Source: Lithobates sylvaticus (lineage: Eukaryota > Chordata > Amphibia > Anura > Ranidae). Taken from it: a DNA stretch of 64,000 nt. The stretch lies in contig CM053032.1 in the NCBI GenBank assembly GCA_028564925.1, positions 119,109,990 to 119,173,989 of the forward strand. The letters are read 5' to 3'. A program made the translations under genes and the position numbers. The notes beneath the pieces are model-generated. The model ran no database searches and was not told the origin of the DNA. It was given only the letters and a program-made list of their open reading frames with translations. Below are positions 47,017 through 57,940 of the stretch, in pieces. The stretch's first letter is position 1; each line of letters begins with the position of its first letter.

Positions 47017-47410
47017 AAAATCTCCAAAAAAAAAAAAAAACAAACAACCAAACATACAATTTCTCAGTTACATTCAGGGCATGCCTGTTACCAATGTGCT
47101 TATGTTGGTTCTTAACCCAACTGCCAAATGGCTGGGGCCATAAGCGATTACACTTGAAGCACCATTGCAAACACCCACCCCCTTGAGTCTGAAGTACAGT
47201 ATACTGGCCCTTTGTTTAGAAAGCTTGGAGACACCCAGTCTAGTCCATTCAAATCCACCAGTGCATTCAACACCATGTGCTTCCCAGACTGACAAAGCTG
47301 CTGTCCAGTTGGCTCTATTGCTGTACCATTCAGATTGGAGACAGCCTCAGAGGTGTGTTACTGGCCAGGTCACCAAGCCGGAAAAGAAAAAACAAATGCA
47401 GCCACCACAT
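47017..47410. other. Interval without recognised features
   Basis: Short frames at 47074-47295 and 47165-47578 overlap on opposite strands and match no family. Ends at a TTAA. Confidence 0.4.
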
Positions 47411-48286
47411 TTAACCACTTCCCGCCCGGCCTATAGCAGAATGACGGCCGGGTGGTGGTTTTGGTATCCTGACTGGGCGTTCTATGACGTCCTTCAGGAT
47501 AACATGCTGCCGCGCGCCCAGGGGGCACGCATCACGGCGATCGGTGGAGCGGTGTGTCAGTCTGACACACCGATCTAGGTAAAGAGCCTCTGGCAGAGGC
47601 TCTTTAACACGTGATCAGCCATGTCCAATCACGGCTGATCACGATGTCAACAGGAAAAGCCGGTAATCAGCTTTTCCTCACTCCCGTCTGACAGACGCGA
47701 GTAGAGGAGATCGGCGGCTCTTCTGACAGGGGGAGTCAGCGCTGATTGTTTATCAGCGCAGCCCCCCCCTCAGATGCCCACACTGGACCACCAGGTACAG
47801 TGGGCAACATGTTGATGGCCAGGTATGTACCCCCTGGCCATCCACATGTGCAAATGCCCAATCTGTGCCAGTCAATGCCCACAAATGGGCACTGACTGAC
47901 ACCATCATGTACCAATAAAAATCAGTGATGCCCAGCAGTGCCACCTCATCAGTGTCCAGCAGTGCCACCTCATCAGTGCCCATCAGTGCCCGTCATTGAA
48001 AAAGAAAAAAAACTTATTTACAAAACATTTTAAAACAGAAACAAAGAAAACGTTTTTTCTTCAAAATTTTCGGCCTTTAATTGTTGCGCAAAAAAAATAA
48101 AAAATTGCAGAAATGATCAAATACCACCAAAATAAAGCTCGATTTGTGGGAACAAAATAATATAAAAAATTCCGTTTGGGTAGTGTAGCATGACTGCGCA
48201 ATTGTCATTCAAAGTGCGACAGCGCTGAAAGCTGAAAATTGGTCTGGGCAGGAAGGTGTCTAAGAGCCTGGTATTGAAGTGGTTAC
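47411..48286. mobile_element. Non-autonomous piggyBac-type element, 876 bp
   Basis: The left end is TTAACCACTTCCCGCCCGG at 47411. The right end, reverse-complemented, reads GTAACCACTTCAATACCAGG, so the terminal TTAA has become TTAC (48283-48286). The interior has paired segments ('ctctggcagagg' near 47587; 'gtgatcagcc...ggctgatcac' 47612-47642). A small 'cagcagtgccacctcatcagtg' tandem lies at 47933-47990. The family hallmark 'gaaatgatcaaataccaccaaaataaagctc' is at 48110-48140. Confidence 0.8.
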
Positions 48287-48765
48287 AGTAGATGTAAACC
48301 CGATTCTTGAAATTTGAGCTGGGCACATATCTGCAGTGTTTTCTTATCTCTCTTTAAAGCAATGTGTCCCGTAGTGGTCTCCTGCTCAATTCTTCTGTTA
48401 TCAGCCTGATAACTCCTGACAAGTTCTCCATCACATATGATAAAAGCAGATAGAGTTGTGTTGGGGAGGATGCTATAAATAGACTATTCAAACGAACAGT
48501 TCTGACAGTCCATCTATGACGAGAGGGTGTGTGTGCGCGCACGCCTTTCCTCCAATCAGCTGTCTTCGCAGTATGCCCAGGCTTCACTGCAGTGCTGAAC
48601 AGGAAGGAGTAAATCCCCCAACACGATCTGAACTTTGTAAATACATAAAGCTGAAAACAGCAGATTTACATGTAAAACTTATGTAGGAGGAGGATTGGTT
48701 TCAGATCATCTGAGGCTGTTCACTTTACTGGGTATATGTGAAGGTTTACATCCACTTTAGGATTG
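48283..48765. mobile_element. TTAAAGTGGATGTAAACC-type palindromic short element
   Basis: The left end 'cagtagatgtaaaccc' (48287) and right end 'ggtttacatccactttag' (48743-48760) are inverted copies. The left end directly follows the piggyBac element's terminal TTAC. The piggyBac copy may therefore have inserted at this element's own TTAA edge. Confidence 0.55.
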
Positions 48766-48785
48766 GTAAACTGCAATATTACATT

Positions 48786-49050
48786 TGAGGCTGCTTTCAC
48801 ACTGAGGCAGGCGCTAGCAGCCAAAAAAGGGTTAAAACCACCCGCAAAGCGCCGCTTTGCCAGCGGGTTTGCAGCGCTGCCCCATTGCTTTCAGTGGGAA
48901 TGGGCGATTTAGGATCAGTGAATACACCGCTCCAACGATGCGGCTTGCAGGACTTTGACCGTCCTGCAAGCGCACCGCTCCAGTGTGAAAGCACTCTGGG
49001 CTTTCACATTGGAGTGAATTGAGCGCCTCAGTGTGAAAGTAGCCTTAGGC
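48786..49050. mobile_element. Palindromic short element ('GCTTTCACACTGAGGC')
   Basis: The left 'aggctgctttcacactgaggc' and right 'gcctcagtgtgaaagtagcctta' are reverse complements. Inner inverted text includes 'cttgcaggac'/'gtcctgcaag' around 48946-48970. CpG-rich centre; non-coding. Confidence 0.75.
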
Positions 49051-49595
49051 TTGGGGTTGAATACAGCTTTAAGGGAAACAAGTCTAGGTGTCACACCCAA
49101 CCATAAGGGTGCACATGCATTTTTTTTTTTTTTTTTTTTGTGTAATGGGCTGCCAACCCACCTCAACAGCCCAAAAAAAAAAAAAAAAGGGGGGGGCCAT
49201 GGCACCACGCATTGTGCTACAGCGCATCTCTATCAGCAAAGTGCGTCAGGGTGCCAGTCAGAATGAATATGCACTAACCAATTAGCCGGAGTTCCCACAA
49301 AATGCAACTAGAGCATAAAAGAATGCCCTCCAACTTGTACTGCAGAGGTTCAACATTTCCACTGTAACCCTGTTCATTTGGTTGCTTGAAACGTCCCCAT
49401 AGGCGAAAGTATTGCAATTGTAAGCTAATGAAAAGTTCCAGTACTACAACGTGTAAGGGAAGCACAGAAGGGACGCTGACAGCCACAATAAGTAGAGTGG
49501 ATCACCATGGCAACAAGAAGCTGAGCCCAGGAGATCCTATGAGGAAGGCTATCCGCATCCACCCAGAACAGAAATAGTGCTTACTTAAATAAATC

Positions 49596-49643
<48 letters not shown>

Positions 49644-49899
49644 CTCTAAACAAAATTTTTTTACTGGTTGCAGACAACTAAAGCAAGGCCTTGTATGCAA
49701 TAAAGGATCACATGAGGCACTTCCAGCTTTACATATATTAGGTATCTTAAAATGAGATCAATGCAAAGTCTACTGTTACAATGAGAAAATTTAAAACATT
49801 CCCCTTGATTTTATGTATGGCACCTAGAAAACTAGTCGGATACCAGCTTTAAATAAATAAAAAAAAAAAAAAAGCCTGCTGAAATTATTCCCGCCCCCT
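49051..49899. other. Non-coding interval with homopolymers and an (AAT)n array
   Basis: T19 at 49120-49139, A17 followed by G7 at 49174-49197, and (AAT)n at 49596-49642. No gene seen. Short frames on both strands have no family. Confidence 0.45.
49596..49642 (+). repeat. (AAT)n microsatellite
   Basis: About fifteen uninterrupted trinucleotide units. Confidence 0.95.
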
Positions 49900-50515
49900 A
49901 CTTAACTATTCACAACGTGCTGCTAGAAAATGGCGGCTGTGCCTGTCAGCTAACGCATGCAGAACGGGACAAACAATGCAGCAGCGTTTAACAAGGAGTC
50001 ACGTGTTTATTTTCCCGAAGCCCCACCTACCTCATGTGAAAGGGAGAGGGCGCTGCGCACCATTTTCTTTCCTTCCCACAGCGGGCGCCATCTTGAGTAC
50101 AGCGAAGACTACGATAACACCGCGCTTATATCACGATATAGCGTAATTCAAACGGCGACGAGAGAAAATTTACCTTTGCTGATCTTGGCAGGACCACTAA
50201 ACGGGAGATCCACCGGAACCGAAAACGAAGCGTTTTCTCACCGCTGTTGCAGAACCACCTTCCTACGAGCCCTCTTCCTCCCTCGGCTCCTCCAGCTCCG
50301 GCATTCAAAACGCGAACGCCGACCGCTCCGCCCACTTCTAGACCCACGATCACGTGCCCAGCGTTATGCAAATGAGCGGCTTATGGAAAAATACTGCCGA
50401 CTGGCGATAAGCAACGCCCCCATTTTGCTTCCCTTCCAAGACGGGCTTTACGTTTATGCGTTGAGAGCATTTAAATGAGAAGCAAAATGGACTGACGGGG
50501 TAGAAAGGTAAGTAG
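49900..50515. promoter_or_regulatory. CpG-rich block, candidate bidirectional promoter
   Basis: CpG-dense, unlike its AT-rich surroundings, and not matched by any repeat in the window. YY1-like motifs are present: 'aaaatggcggctg' at 49926 and, inverted, 'gcgccatcttga' at 50085. An octamer ATGCAAAT lies at 50365-50372. Two outward-facing splice-donor-like sites bracket the centre: plus strand tagaaag|gtaagt at 50507/50508, and minus strand agcaaag|gtaaat at 50174/50173. This fits two divergent, mostly non-coding first exons with a shared promoter around 50180-50480. The host genes cannot be named, since downstream exons are not in view. The 173-codon frame at 49957-50478 is more likely a by-product of GC-rich composition. 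An unrecognised CpG-rich transposon is the main alternative. Confidence 0.4.
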
Positions 50516-51475
50516 CTCCGCCTTATCACGTGTGCCTTACAGTTGGCAGGGTGAAGCACAAAACAACATTTGCAGAAGCCGTGTGAATGCTGTTAGAAGG
50601 CTGCATGGTTTATATGTGAGGGGATTGTCTCAGTACTCTTTTATACAAGAACACCTACCTACCCTCATGGGGCAAATGCCATTGTTATTGTCTTGCGACT
50701 TTATTACGACATTATTAACGAAAAGCAGAGAAATGTACTTTAGTGTTTTATTTTCGTAACGTACAAAATGTGTTTTAAAAATATTACCACATTTTAAAAT
50801 GTGTTGTCTGCTTTACTAAATGATAACTTATGGTCATTTTTTTTTCAAAGGCGTGGTAAATAAAAATATAAAACTTTAAAAATGGTCATGTTGTTTTTTT
50901 GTTCTTGCTTTTTTTTTATTTTTATTTTTTTATGTTAAATAACATGTTTTCCTAATTTAACCTGTACACCTTATTACTGCGAAGGTTATATGAACTGAAA
51001 AACAAGCGAAAGCCCCCCCCCCCCCCCATAAAAAGTTTCTGGGTGAATAGTATTTTTAGGCTATTGCATATGATTTTTGTATATTACATTTCCTGGATGT
51101 AAGGAAAGCTCAGCTTGTGGGTCCTGAGCGTACCTAGATGTGCAGATGTAGGGCTCTCATCAGATATTTAAAGAGACCCTCTCCCCAGCGTCTGCTATTG
51201 GCCTGCTCTCTAAGTCTACTTACCTTCCCTTCACCACTTCCTTGCTCTGCTCCTGTAATGGAGCAGGGCTTTCAAGCATGGGGGAGCATGTGACTCCCCC
51301 CCCCCCCCCCCCAAGTGACAGTACTTAGGCCTGAACAGCCAATCACCAGACCCAAACAGTGTCACATGGTGGGGATTAATTACATTATCCAGAAGAGCTC
51401 ACCCTAGCTGCACCAGTGGGCAGGAGGTGATTATACCATGCTGGGGAAAGGGCTATCAACAGACACTAGTGTTAA
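50516..51475. other. Non-coding interval, possibly first intron
   Basis: AT-rich after the CpG-rich block, with C17-18 runs at 51012-51027 and 51297-51313. No exon-like frame with splice sites was recognised. Confidence 0.35.
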
Positions 51476-51637
51476 TTTACTAAAACTGGAGAGTGCAAAA
51501 TCTAGTGCAGCTCTGTATAGAAACCAATCAGCTTTTTTTTTTTTGTTGTCAAAGCTTAATTGAACAAGCTGAAGTAAGAAGCTGATTGGCTGCCATGCAC
51601 AGCTGCACCACAGTTTGGCCTCTCCAGTTTTAGTAAA
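51476..51637. mobile_element. Palindromic short element ('TTTACTAAAACTGGAGAG'), 162 bp
   Basis: The left 'tttactaaaactggagag...gtgcagctctg...aaccaatcagct' and right 'agctgattggctgccatgcacagctgcacc...ctctccagttttagtaaa' are inverted over about 60 bp. Almost the whole element is stem, with a T-rich centre. Confidence 0.85.
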
Positions 51638-53377
51638 TCAGCCCTATTGTCAATTTAAATGGAATGTATCAGCAGCTGTATAATATTTGGGGTTTTCTAA
51701 ACTATCTTTATAAATTCTATCCAGTCAGTCAGAAAATCACACACAGCACACAATTGTAGTAAGTTTTGTAGATCTAGGTTATTAAAGCTGATGGTGTGTG
51801 GCCAGCTCAGATCTGCTGGTTGACACACTCTTTGTTCCTATTTTATGTTTTCTTCCTTTCATGTTACATTTTTACATTCTACACTGTCCTCATGGTTCAC
51901 CCCTACTTTTTCAAATTCTTTTGTTTGCTGTATGGGGCCAAGGTTACCAACTTTTTTTTTTTTGGTTTGTGTTGTTTATTATTTTATGGACAACTGAAAC
52001 CTTTTAGGGACACGTGATGCTGTTAATAACTATAGTGGCTGCTCTATATTGTCCACATAGTAATAATACAATTTTACTAATGATAGTATGCATTAAAACC
52101 TAACCGTTATGTGTGGCCACAGTGGTTTTTGGGGACGGGCAATGTGTGGACAGGTTGGCACCAACCTGCAAAACATACAGAGACATATTAAGTGTCTGTA
52201 AGGCATAAATTATGTATAGTCCAGCCTGCATCTGATTTAAATATGATAACAACACTGCAGTTGGCTGATATTTAAATGCAGGGGAAAACAGTACTTGTTA
52301 TAAAAAGATTTACATATTTTATGCACTTAAAAACAACCTTGTTGGGCCTGCATTTATTTTTACAGTATGTCCATACATTTTAGGATAGTATATAGCCTGG
52401 ACATACAGGGGAAATACTATGTGGCAGCTTACAGCTGCTTTTAGAGGAAGCAGGCAGTGTTTGCAAAGTCTTCTTTTTTTCATTAAAGTCCTGCCCACAT
52501 AATACTAGACTCTGAAAGGATTGCACATACAGACTCACATGAGAAAATCAAAATGATAGAAGTCTGGCATAAAATAAAGTAAATATGTAAACAAATAAAA
52601 CCTTCAAGTACATGGGAAACGTCAGTGAGCTTATTTTCTTTGGTAAAAATGTGGAGTTTCACTTAAAGCTAAATATAATTATAGTAATGATGAAATCTTT
52701 TATTTAGTACCAAAAAAAAAAAAGAAAGATTATTACATATTTAGCTGTCATTTTCTGTTGACGTAGCTAATTGTTCATAATTTTAGTATAGAGTTAGACA
52801 ATAATACAAACTAACACCTTACATACCCTAACACATTGCGAGATTGTAAATTGTATAATATATCATTTTGAATTGCTTTTGAGCACACAGTGTGTAGAAA
52901 ATCAAAAAGGGAAGTCTTCCACTGTTCAATTTTTTATTTTTCCCTCTAAAATCATATGCCAATTCCAAGACTAGAGCACACAAGAAAAACAACCTTGTTA
53001 ATGTGGAGATGCAGCCTCTATGGTCAGCTGCTATATTGTACTATAATAAAGTGCCAGAAAAAAGGTTATTGTAGACAGCCCTACTGCCAAACAATGAATA
53101 GCTGCACATATCTTGTACAAAATCTTTATTTGTTTATTATATTTTTATGCTACTTGAATATGTACTTTTTTGTGATAAGTTTTAATATCTTTGAGATACT
53201 GTTTCCCATGGTAAGTCTGCAAATACTTATCACATTTTTATACTTCTACCACAGTCTGGGTTTTCTGTTATTTTGATGTCTAGATTCCCATCGTCCTGGA
53301 ACCAATCAGAAGTAAAATTTTATTTACATTTATATAATGCATACATTTACAGTGTTAAACCTTAGAGCTGAATAGGC
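51638..53377. other. AT-rich non-coding interval
   Basis: No recognised repeat ends or RNA genes. The frame at 52956-53276 (106 codons, hydrophobic C-terminal half) has no family and atypical composition. Candidate intron or intergenic DNA. Confidence 0.4.
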
Positions 53378-54385
53378 ATATGACCTCTAGAATAAAAAGA
53401 AGGTGCTACTGATTTTTTTAGATCCTAAGTTATTTGCACAAATGTTTATCAAAACAATATATTTGCAAAAAATACACTAAAACCATTATTAGCAGATAAA
53501 AACACAGCTAATGTTACAAAATTCCTACTAAATATAAAAGCTTAACCTGTATGAAGGTAATAAATAACAAAAAATTTAGATTTTACATTGCGCCTTTTTA
53601 CAAAATGGTAAAAATCGAACATACACAAAAATGTAAATATCCAACTTTCTCAAAAAATCTAAAGGTTTTAATTTTTTCCCTTACAGCTTTCAGAATTTGG
53701 GAAAGACCCCCAAAACCATATATTTTCTGAAAGCAAAAAAAATAAAAAGAAGGTGCTACAGTGGTATTTGCGGAAATGTTTATTAAAACAATATTGTCTC
53801 TAAAAATACACTAAAACCATTATTAGCAGATAAAAACACACAATTTAACAAAATTCCTGCTAAATATTAAAGCTTATCCTGTGTTGAGTTAATAACAAAT
53901 ATTTGGAAATTTTAAATTGCGCCTTTTTGCAAAATGGTGAAGCTCGAATGTACCTAAAAATTTCTCAAAAAATCGGGAGGTTTTAATTTTTCATTTACAG
54001 CTTTCAGAGTTTGTAAAGGACCCCCCAAACCATATATTTTCTGAAAGCACATGACCTCTGGAATAAAATGAAGGTGCTACAGATTTTTTTAGGCCCCAAG
54101 GTATTTGCACAAATGTTTATTTAAACAATATTTTCGCTAAAAATACACTAAAACCATTTTTAGCAGATAAAAACATAGCTAATTTTACAAAATTCCAGCT
54201 AAATTAAAAACTAAATATAAAAGCTTAACCTGTAAGGAGTTAATAAATAACAAATATTTGTAATTTTTACATTGCGCTTTTTTGCAAAATGGGTAAAATC
54301 GAACTTACGCAAAAATGTAAATATCCAAATTTCTCTAAAAATCTGAAAGTTTTAATTTTTTCTTTACAGCATTCAGAATCAATGG
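53378..54385 (+). repeat. Tandem array, three diverged copies of about 320-350 bp
   Basis: Shared landmarks recur in order: 'gaaggtgctac' at about 53399, 53749 and 54070; 'aatacactaaaaccatt' at 53473, 53811 and 54143; 'ttacattgcgc' or equivalent; and 'ttacagctttcagaatttg', the last only partly kept in copy 3. The junction text 'catatattttctgaaagca' ends copies 1 and 2. Non-coding. Confidence 0.85.
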
Positions 54386-54516
54386 GACTGCCTGCATGGC
54401 GATGCACGGAACACCTGTGCATCCCTCTGCAGACAAACACGGCCCTGTAGTGGTATGCCTTGTGTGAACAAGGCCTTAGGCTTTGTTTAGACTAAAGGTT
54501 TGTCTAAATTAACCCT

Positions 54517-54890
54517 TAGGACCCTTTCACACATGCTGTCCAATCAGGTCCACCTGTCAGTTTTTCAGGTGGACCTGATCAGACCCTCCAGTCTCCCCAA
54601 TGGAGCGGCGGATGTCAACAGTGACATGTCCGCTGACATCCGCCACTATCCATTCCTGCCTTCAAAAAAACAGACGGATGGTGGTCCTATTTTCCATCTG
54701 TCTGACGGATTGGATGAAAATGGACAGGTGGTCCATTTTCATCTAATATCCCCATAGAGGAGATTGGGACTGTCTCCGCTCTGCACTGAGGATTGGAGAG
54801 CGACCTGTCATCCGTAGGGGATTAGCAGCCCGATCCCCTGCTGGACAAGCGGATTCCGTCCCATGGAGGTGCCTGTGTGAAAGAAGCCTT
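54517..54890. mobile_element. Short inverted-repeat element ('AGGACCCTTTCACACA')
   Basis: The left 'aggaccctttcacacatg' and right 'tgtgtgaaagaagcct' form short inverted ends. Inner palindromes include 'aggtccacctgtcag...caggtggacct' (54547-54578) and 'aatggacaggtggtccatt' (54719-54737). Related in style to 48786-49050. Confidence 0.6.
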
Positions 54891-56245
54891 GCTGTGATTT
54901 TTTTTTTTATTTGTTTTTTTACACATTTTTTTTTTTTTTAATGGGGGGGGGGTCTTTGGAGAGACATCAGGGGTCTAAACAAACCTCTAATGTCTCTTTT
55001 TTTAGAGCTGTTTACCAGCTCCCCCGCTCTCCATCCTGACACACTGCACTCGCCGATCTCCCGGGCAGCAGCTGTGGGGAATGCTGGCTTGCAGAGCTGC
55101 ATAGAGGGGCCTCCGGGGATCGGTGAGCAAGGGGAGGGGCACCAAAGGGGTTGCCAGCGGGGGGACATCGTTTAAGAAAAAGAAGAAAAACTTTTAACTG
55201 TGCAATTGCTGGTGGGAGTGGCAGCGGAGGTAGGCGGGAGTGGCAGCGGAGGTAGCCAGCAATTCCAACGGATCCACAGAGATCCGTGCAGGGGGTGGGG
55301 GGCGTTGATGCTGGGGAGATAGATGTAAAAGGCAGAGGACAGTGTGGGGGGGACAGAACAATCATTTGAGGTAGTGCAGGAGGGGAGGAAGCAGCGGGTG
55401 GCAGGTAGTGAGGAGGGGTGTCATTTTAGCTGAATAATTCTGATCAACGGCTTGTTGTAGCCGCTAACCAGAGCTATTGTTTTGTTTAGCAGAGTCTGCT
55501 GAACATTTCTGATATAAGTTTATGGTCACCAGAGGAGGAATGTAGGTCCATACAGCATACAGACTTGGCCAGCTGCAGGCAGTTCTGTAGGTCCGTGCGG
55601 CGTACGGACCTGGTAGTGAAAGGGTTAATATTATAGTTGAGCTATCAAAAATTACTTGTGCAGCTTTAGGCTTCCAAAATAAAGGCATCATTTCACTGGC
55701 TTGGACAGTTGCCACTTGCATTTTTTGCTGACAACAGCTCACAAATAACATGACATTTCCAGAATGTTCTGTCAGGTTAGCAGATATTCATTGTTGAAAT
55801 TACATCATTTGTTATTTCTCCTATGCATAGACATATATTTACCTAGCAAATCCCTGAACATTTTTGTCTGGAGCATTTGGGGGTTCATTTATAAATGTTT
55901 TTCACACAAGATTCACACAGCTTTTACGCCAAAACTACACATTTTTGTAATGGGTGCAGTTAGAAAAAATGTGTAAATCCTGGGTGAAAGTTGTGTGAAA
56001 AAATAAAATTTATGTCTGTTTTTGTTCTTTTATTTAAGTATACTAAAGACCTATTATTTTAGCTAAACAAGATTGTGGATAAAGATACACATTCAAGACC
56101 ACATGAAGTGAACTTGCCTGTTTTGTCCAAAAAGAGCCGGAGAGGTTGGTAGGTAAGAAAGTTAATAGCAACTGGCTGTGGAAATCTATGTTGGCCGATT
56201 GCTTTGAACTCCCAGTTTGCTCAGCCAGCCAGAAGATGTAGGAAG
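54891..56245. other. Non-coding interval with small tandem
   Basis: T and G runs at 54899-54952. A 21 bp unit 'gggagtggcagcggaggtag' occurs twice at 55215-55254. A 'ggtccgtgcggcgtacggacc' palindrome lies at 55591-55611. No gene recognised. Confidence 0.4.
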
Positions 56246-56380
56246 GATTTGCCTGGTACACACACAAATGGTCGGCTTCTGTTGGACACGCTGACCTAAA
56301 CACGGGCCAAATGTCTGCTGGTTTTTATTGAACCGGCTGATGTCTCCTGACACTCGGCATGTGTGTACGGGGCTTAACAT
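56246..56380. mobile_element. Degenerate TGCCGCGTACAC-type fragment
   Basis: 'cctggtacacacacaaatggtcggc' and 'ggcatgtgtgtacggggctta' form decayed inverted ends like those at 60713-61143. Confidence 0.45.
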
Positions 56381-57034
56381 ACCCAAGGTCGTTGTGTGAT
56401 CCATGCTGACCTAAGAATGTAAGTACCTACAGAAAAGGTAAATGAAGATTATGTTATGCTTAAGCAGTTTATATGCACTGCAGAATAAGCAGATATTCAA
56501 TAAATGTAATTGTCTAAAACCTTAACTGAAAAAGTTAGCTATTCTAATTTTGTTAATCGACCCACTACATCAGTGCAAGTGGAAAGCCAGTAGTGACCCC
56601 ACTACGTATTAGAAAAGGTTACCTTTCCACATGAAATGAATGTCACCCCATCTAGCTGATAATAATTGAATCACAAAATGATTATAGAATGGGTAAAATA
56701 AGTATTGAACACGTCACAGTTTTTCTAGATAAATATACATCTAAAGGTGCTATTGACATTAAATTTTCACCACATGACGGTAACAACCCATGCATTTCAT
56801 ACATACAAAGGAACCAAAACAAATATGTTCAGAAATTAAGTTATGTGTAATAAAATGTAAGCACACAGGGAAAAAAATAAGGATTGCACACATGAACAAA
56901 GGGAGGTGCAAATGCCTGGAAAGCCAAGACACTAGCTGAAATCTGTCAGTGATTAGAAAGCAATCCTGTCCCTTGTCAATGCAAATAAATATCAGCTGGT
57001 TCAGTCTCAACTGATGGCCTATAAAAAAGGTGTC

Positions 57035-57925
57035 TCATTACCATGGTGTCACACAAGAAACCTCTCATGATGGGTGAAAGCCTAGAGCTCTACTAAGACC
57101 ATTACAACATTATTGTTGCAAAGCATTGGTTACAGAAGGATTTCTAAACTTCTGAATGTTCCAAGGAGCACTGTTGGGGCCATAATTCGGAAGTTGAAAG
57201 AACATCATTTCACCATAAACCGGCCACAACTAGGTGCTCCTCGCAAGGAGTGAAAAAGAATTATCAGAAGAGTTGTCCAAGAGCCAAGGACCACTTGTGG
57301 AGAGCTTCAGAAAGACCTGGAATTAGCAGGTACAATTGTTTCAAAGAAAACAATATGTAATGCACTCAACCGCCATGGCCTATATGCACGCTCACCACGC
57401 AAGACTCCATTGCTGAAGAAAAAGCAAGCTGAAGCTCGTTTAACGTTTGCTGCACAACATTTAAACAAGCCTGTGAAATACTGGGAGAATATGGTCTGGT
57501 CAGATTAGACCAAAATTGAACTCTTTGGATGCCATAATACACACCACGTTTGGAGGTCAAATGGCACTGAACATCACCCTAAAAAAACATACCAAGAGTG
57601 AAGTTTGGCGGTGGGAACCTCATGGTGTGGGGCTGTTTTTCAGTATATGGTACAGGCAAACTTCATATCATTGAAGGAAGGGTGAATAGAAAACCGAGAC
57701 ATTCTTGATAAAAATCTGCTGCCATCTACCAGGATGATGAAGATGAAACGAGGGTGGACATTTCAGCAAGACAATGATCCCAAACACAAAGCCAAGGAAA
57801 CTTCCAATTGGTTTCAAAGAAAGAAAATAAAGCTGCTAGAATGGCCCAGCCAATCACTTGACTTGAATTCAATAGAAAAGAAAATCTATGGAAAGAACTA
57901 AAGGTCAGAGTTCAAAGAAGAATTG
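57035..57925 (+). pseudogene. Tc1/mariner transposase (DD34E), broken and interrupted
   Basis: Cut-and-paste transposase inserting at TA. Visible in order: helix-turn-helix region [86 protein letters not shown]; then MVWSD followed by a stop where the family has [23 protein letters not shown] (second aspartate kept); and [12 protein letters not shown] (glutamate kept). Extra stops occur after GAPRKE and in the KTYQE region. The last residues are on the far side of the insertion, at about 59405-59510 (RFLEAVITNNGFGMKY-like). An inactive relic, but unusually complete. Confidence 0.88.
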
Positions 57926-57940
57926 CTCTCCCAATTTGAA

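Noticed and set aside
50365-50372. Octamer ATGCAAAT as the distal element of an snRNA gene
   Set aside because: No proximal element or snRNA sequence was found at the expected distance; kept only as a promoter motif.
49957-50478. 173-codon open frame in the CpG-rich block
   Set aside because: No recognised domain, basic low-information composition, and it crosses the likely promoter and splice-donor sites; GC-rich sequence gives long chance frames.
52956-53276. Small membrane protein gene (106 codons)
   Set aside because: Hydrophobicity comes from AT-rich codons; no family, no supporting splice or promoter context.
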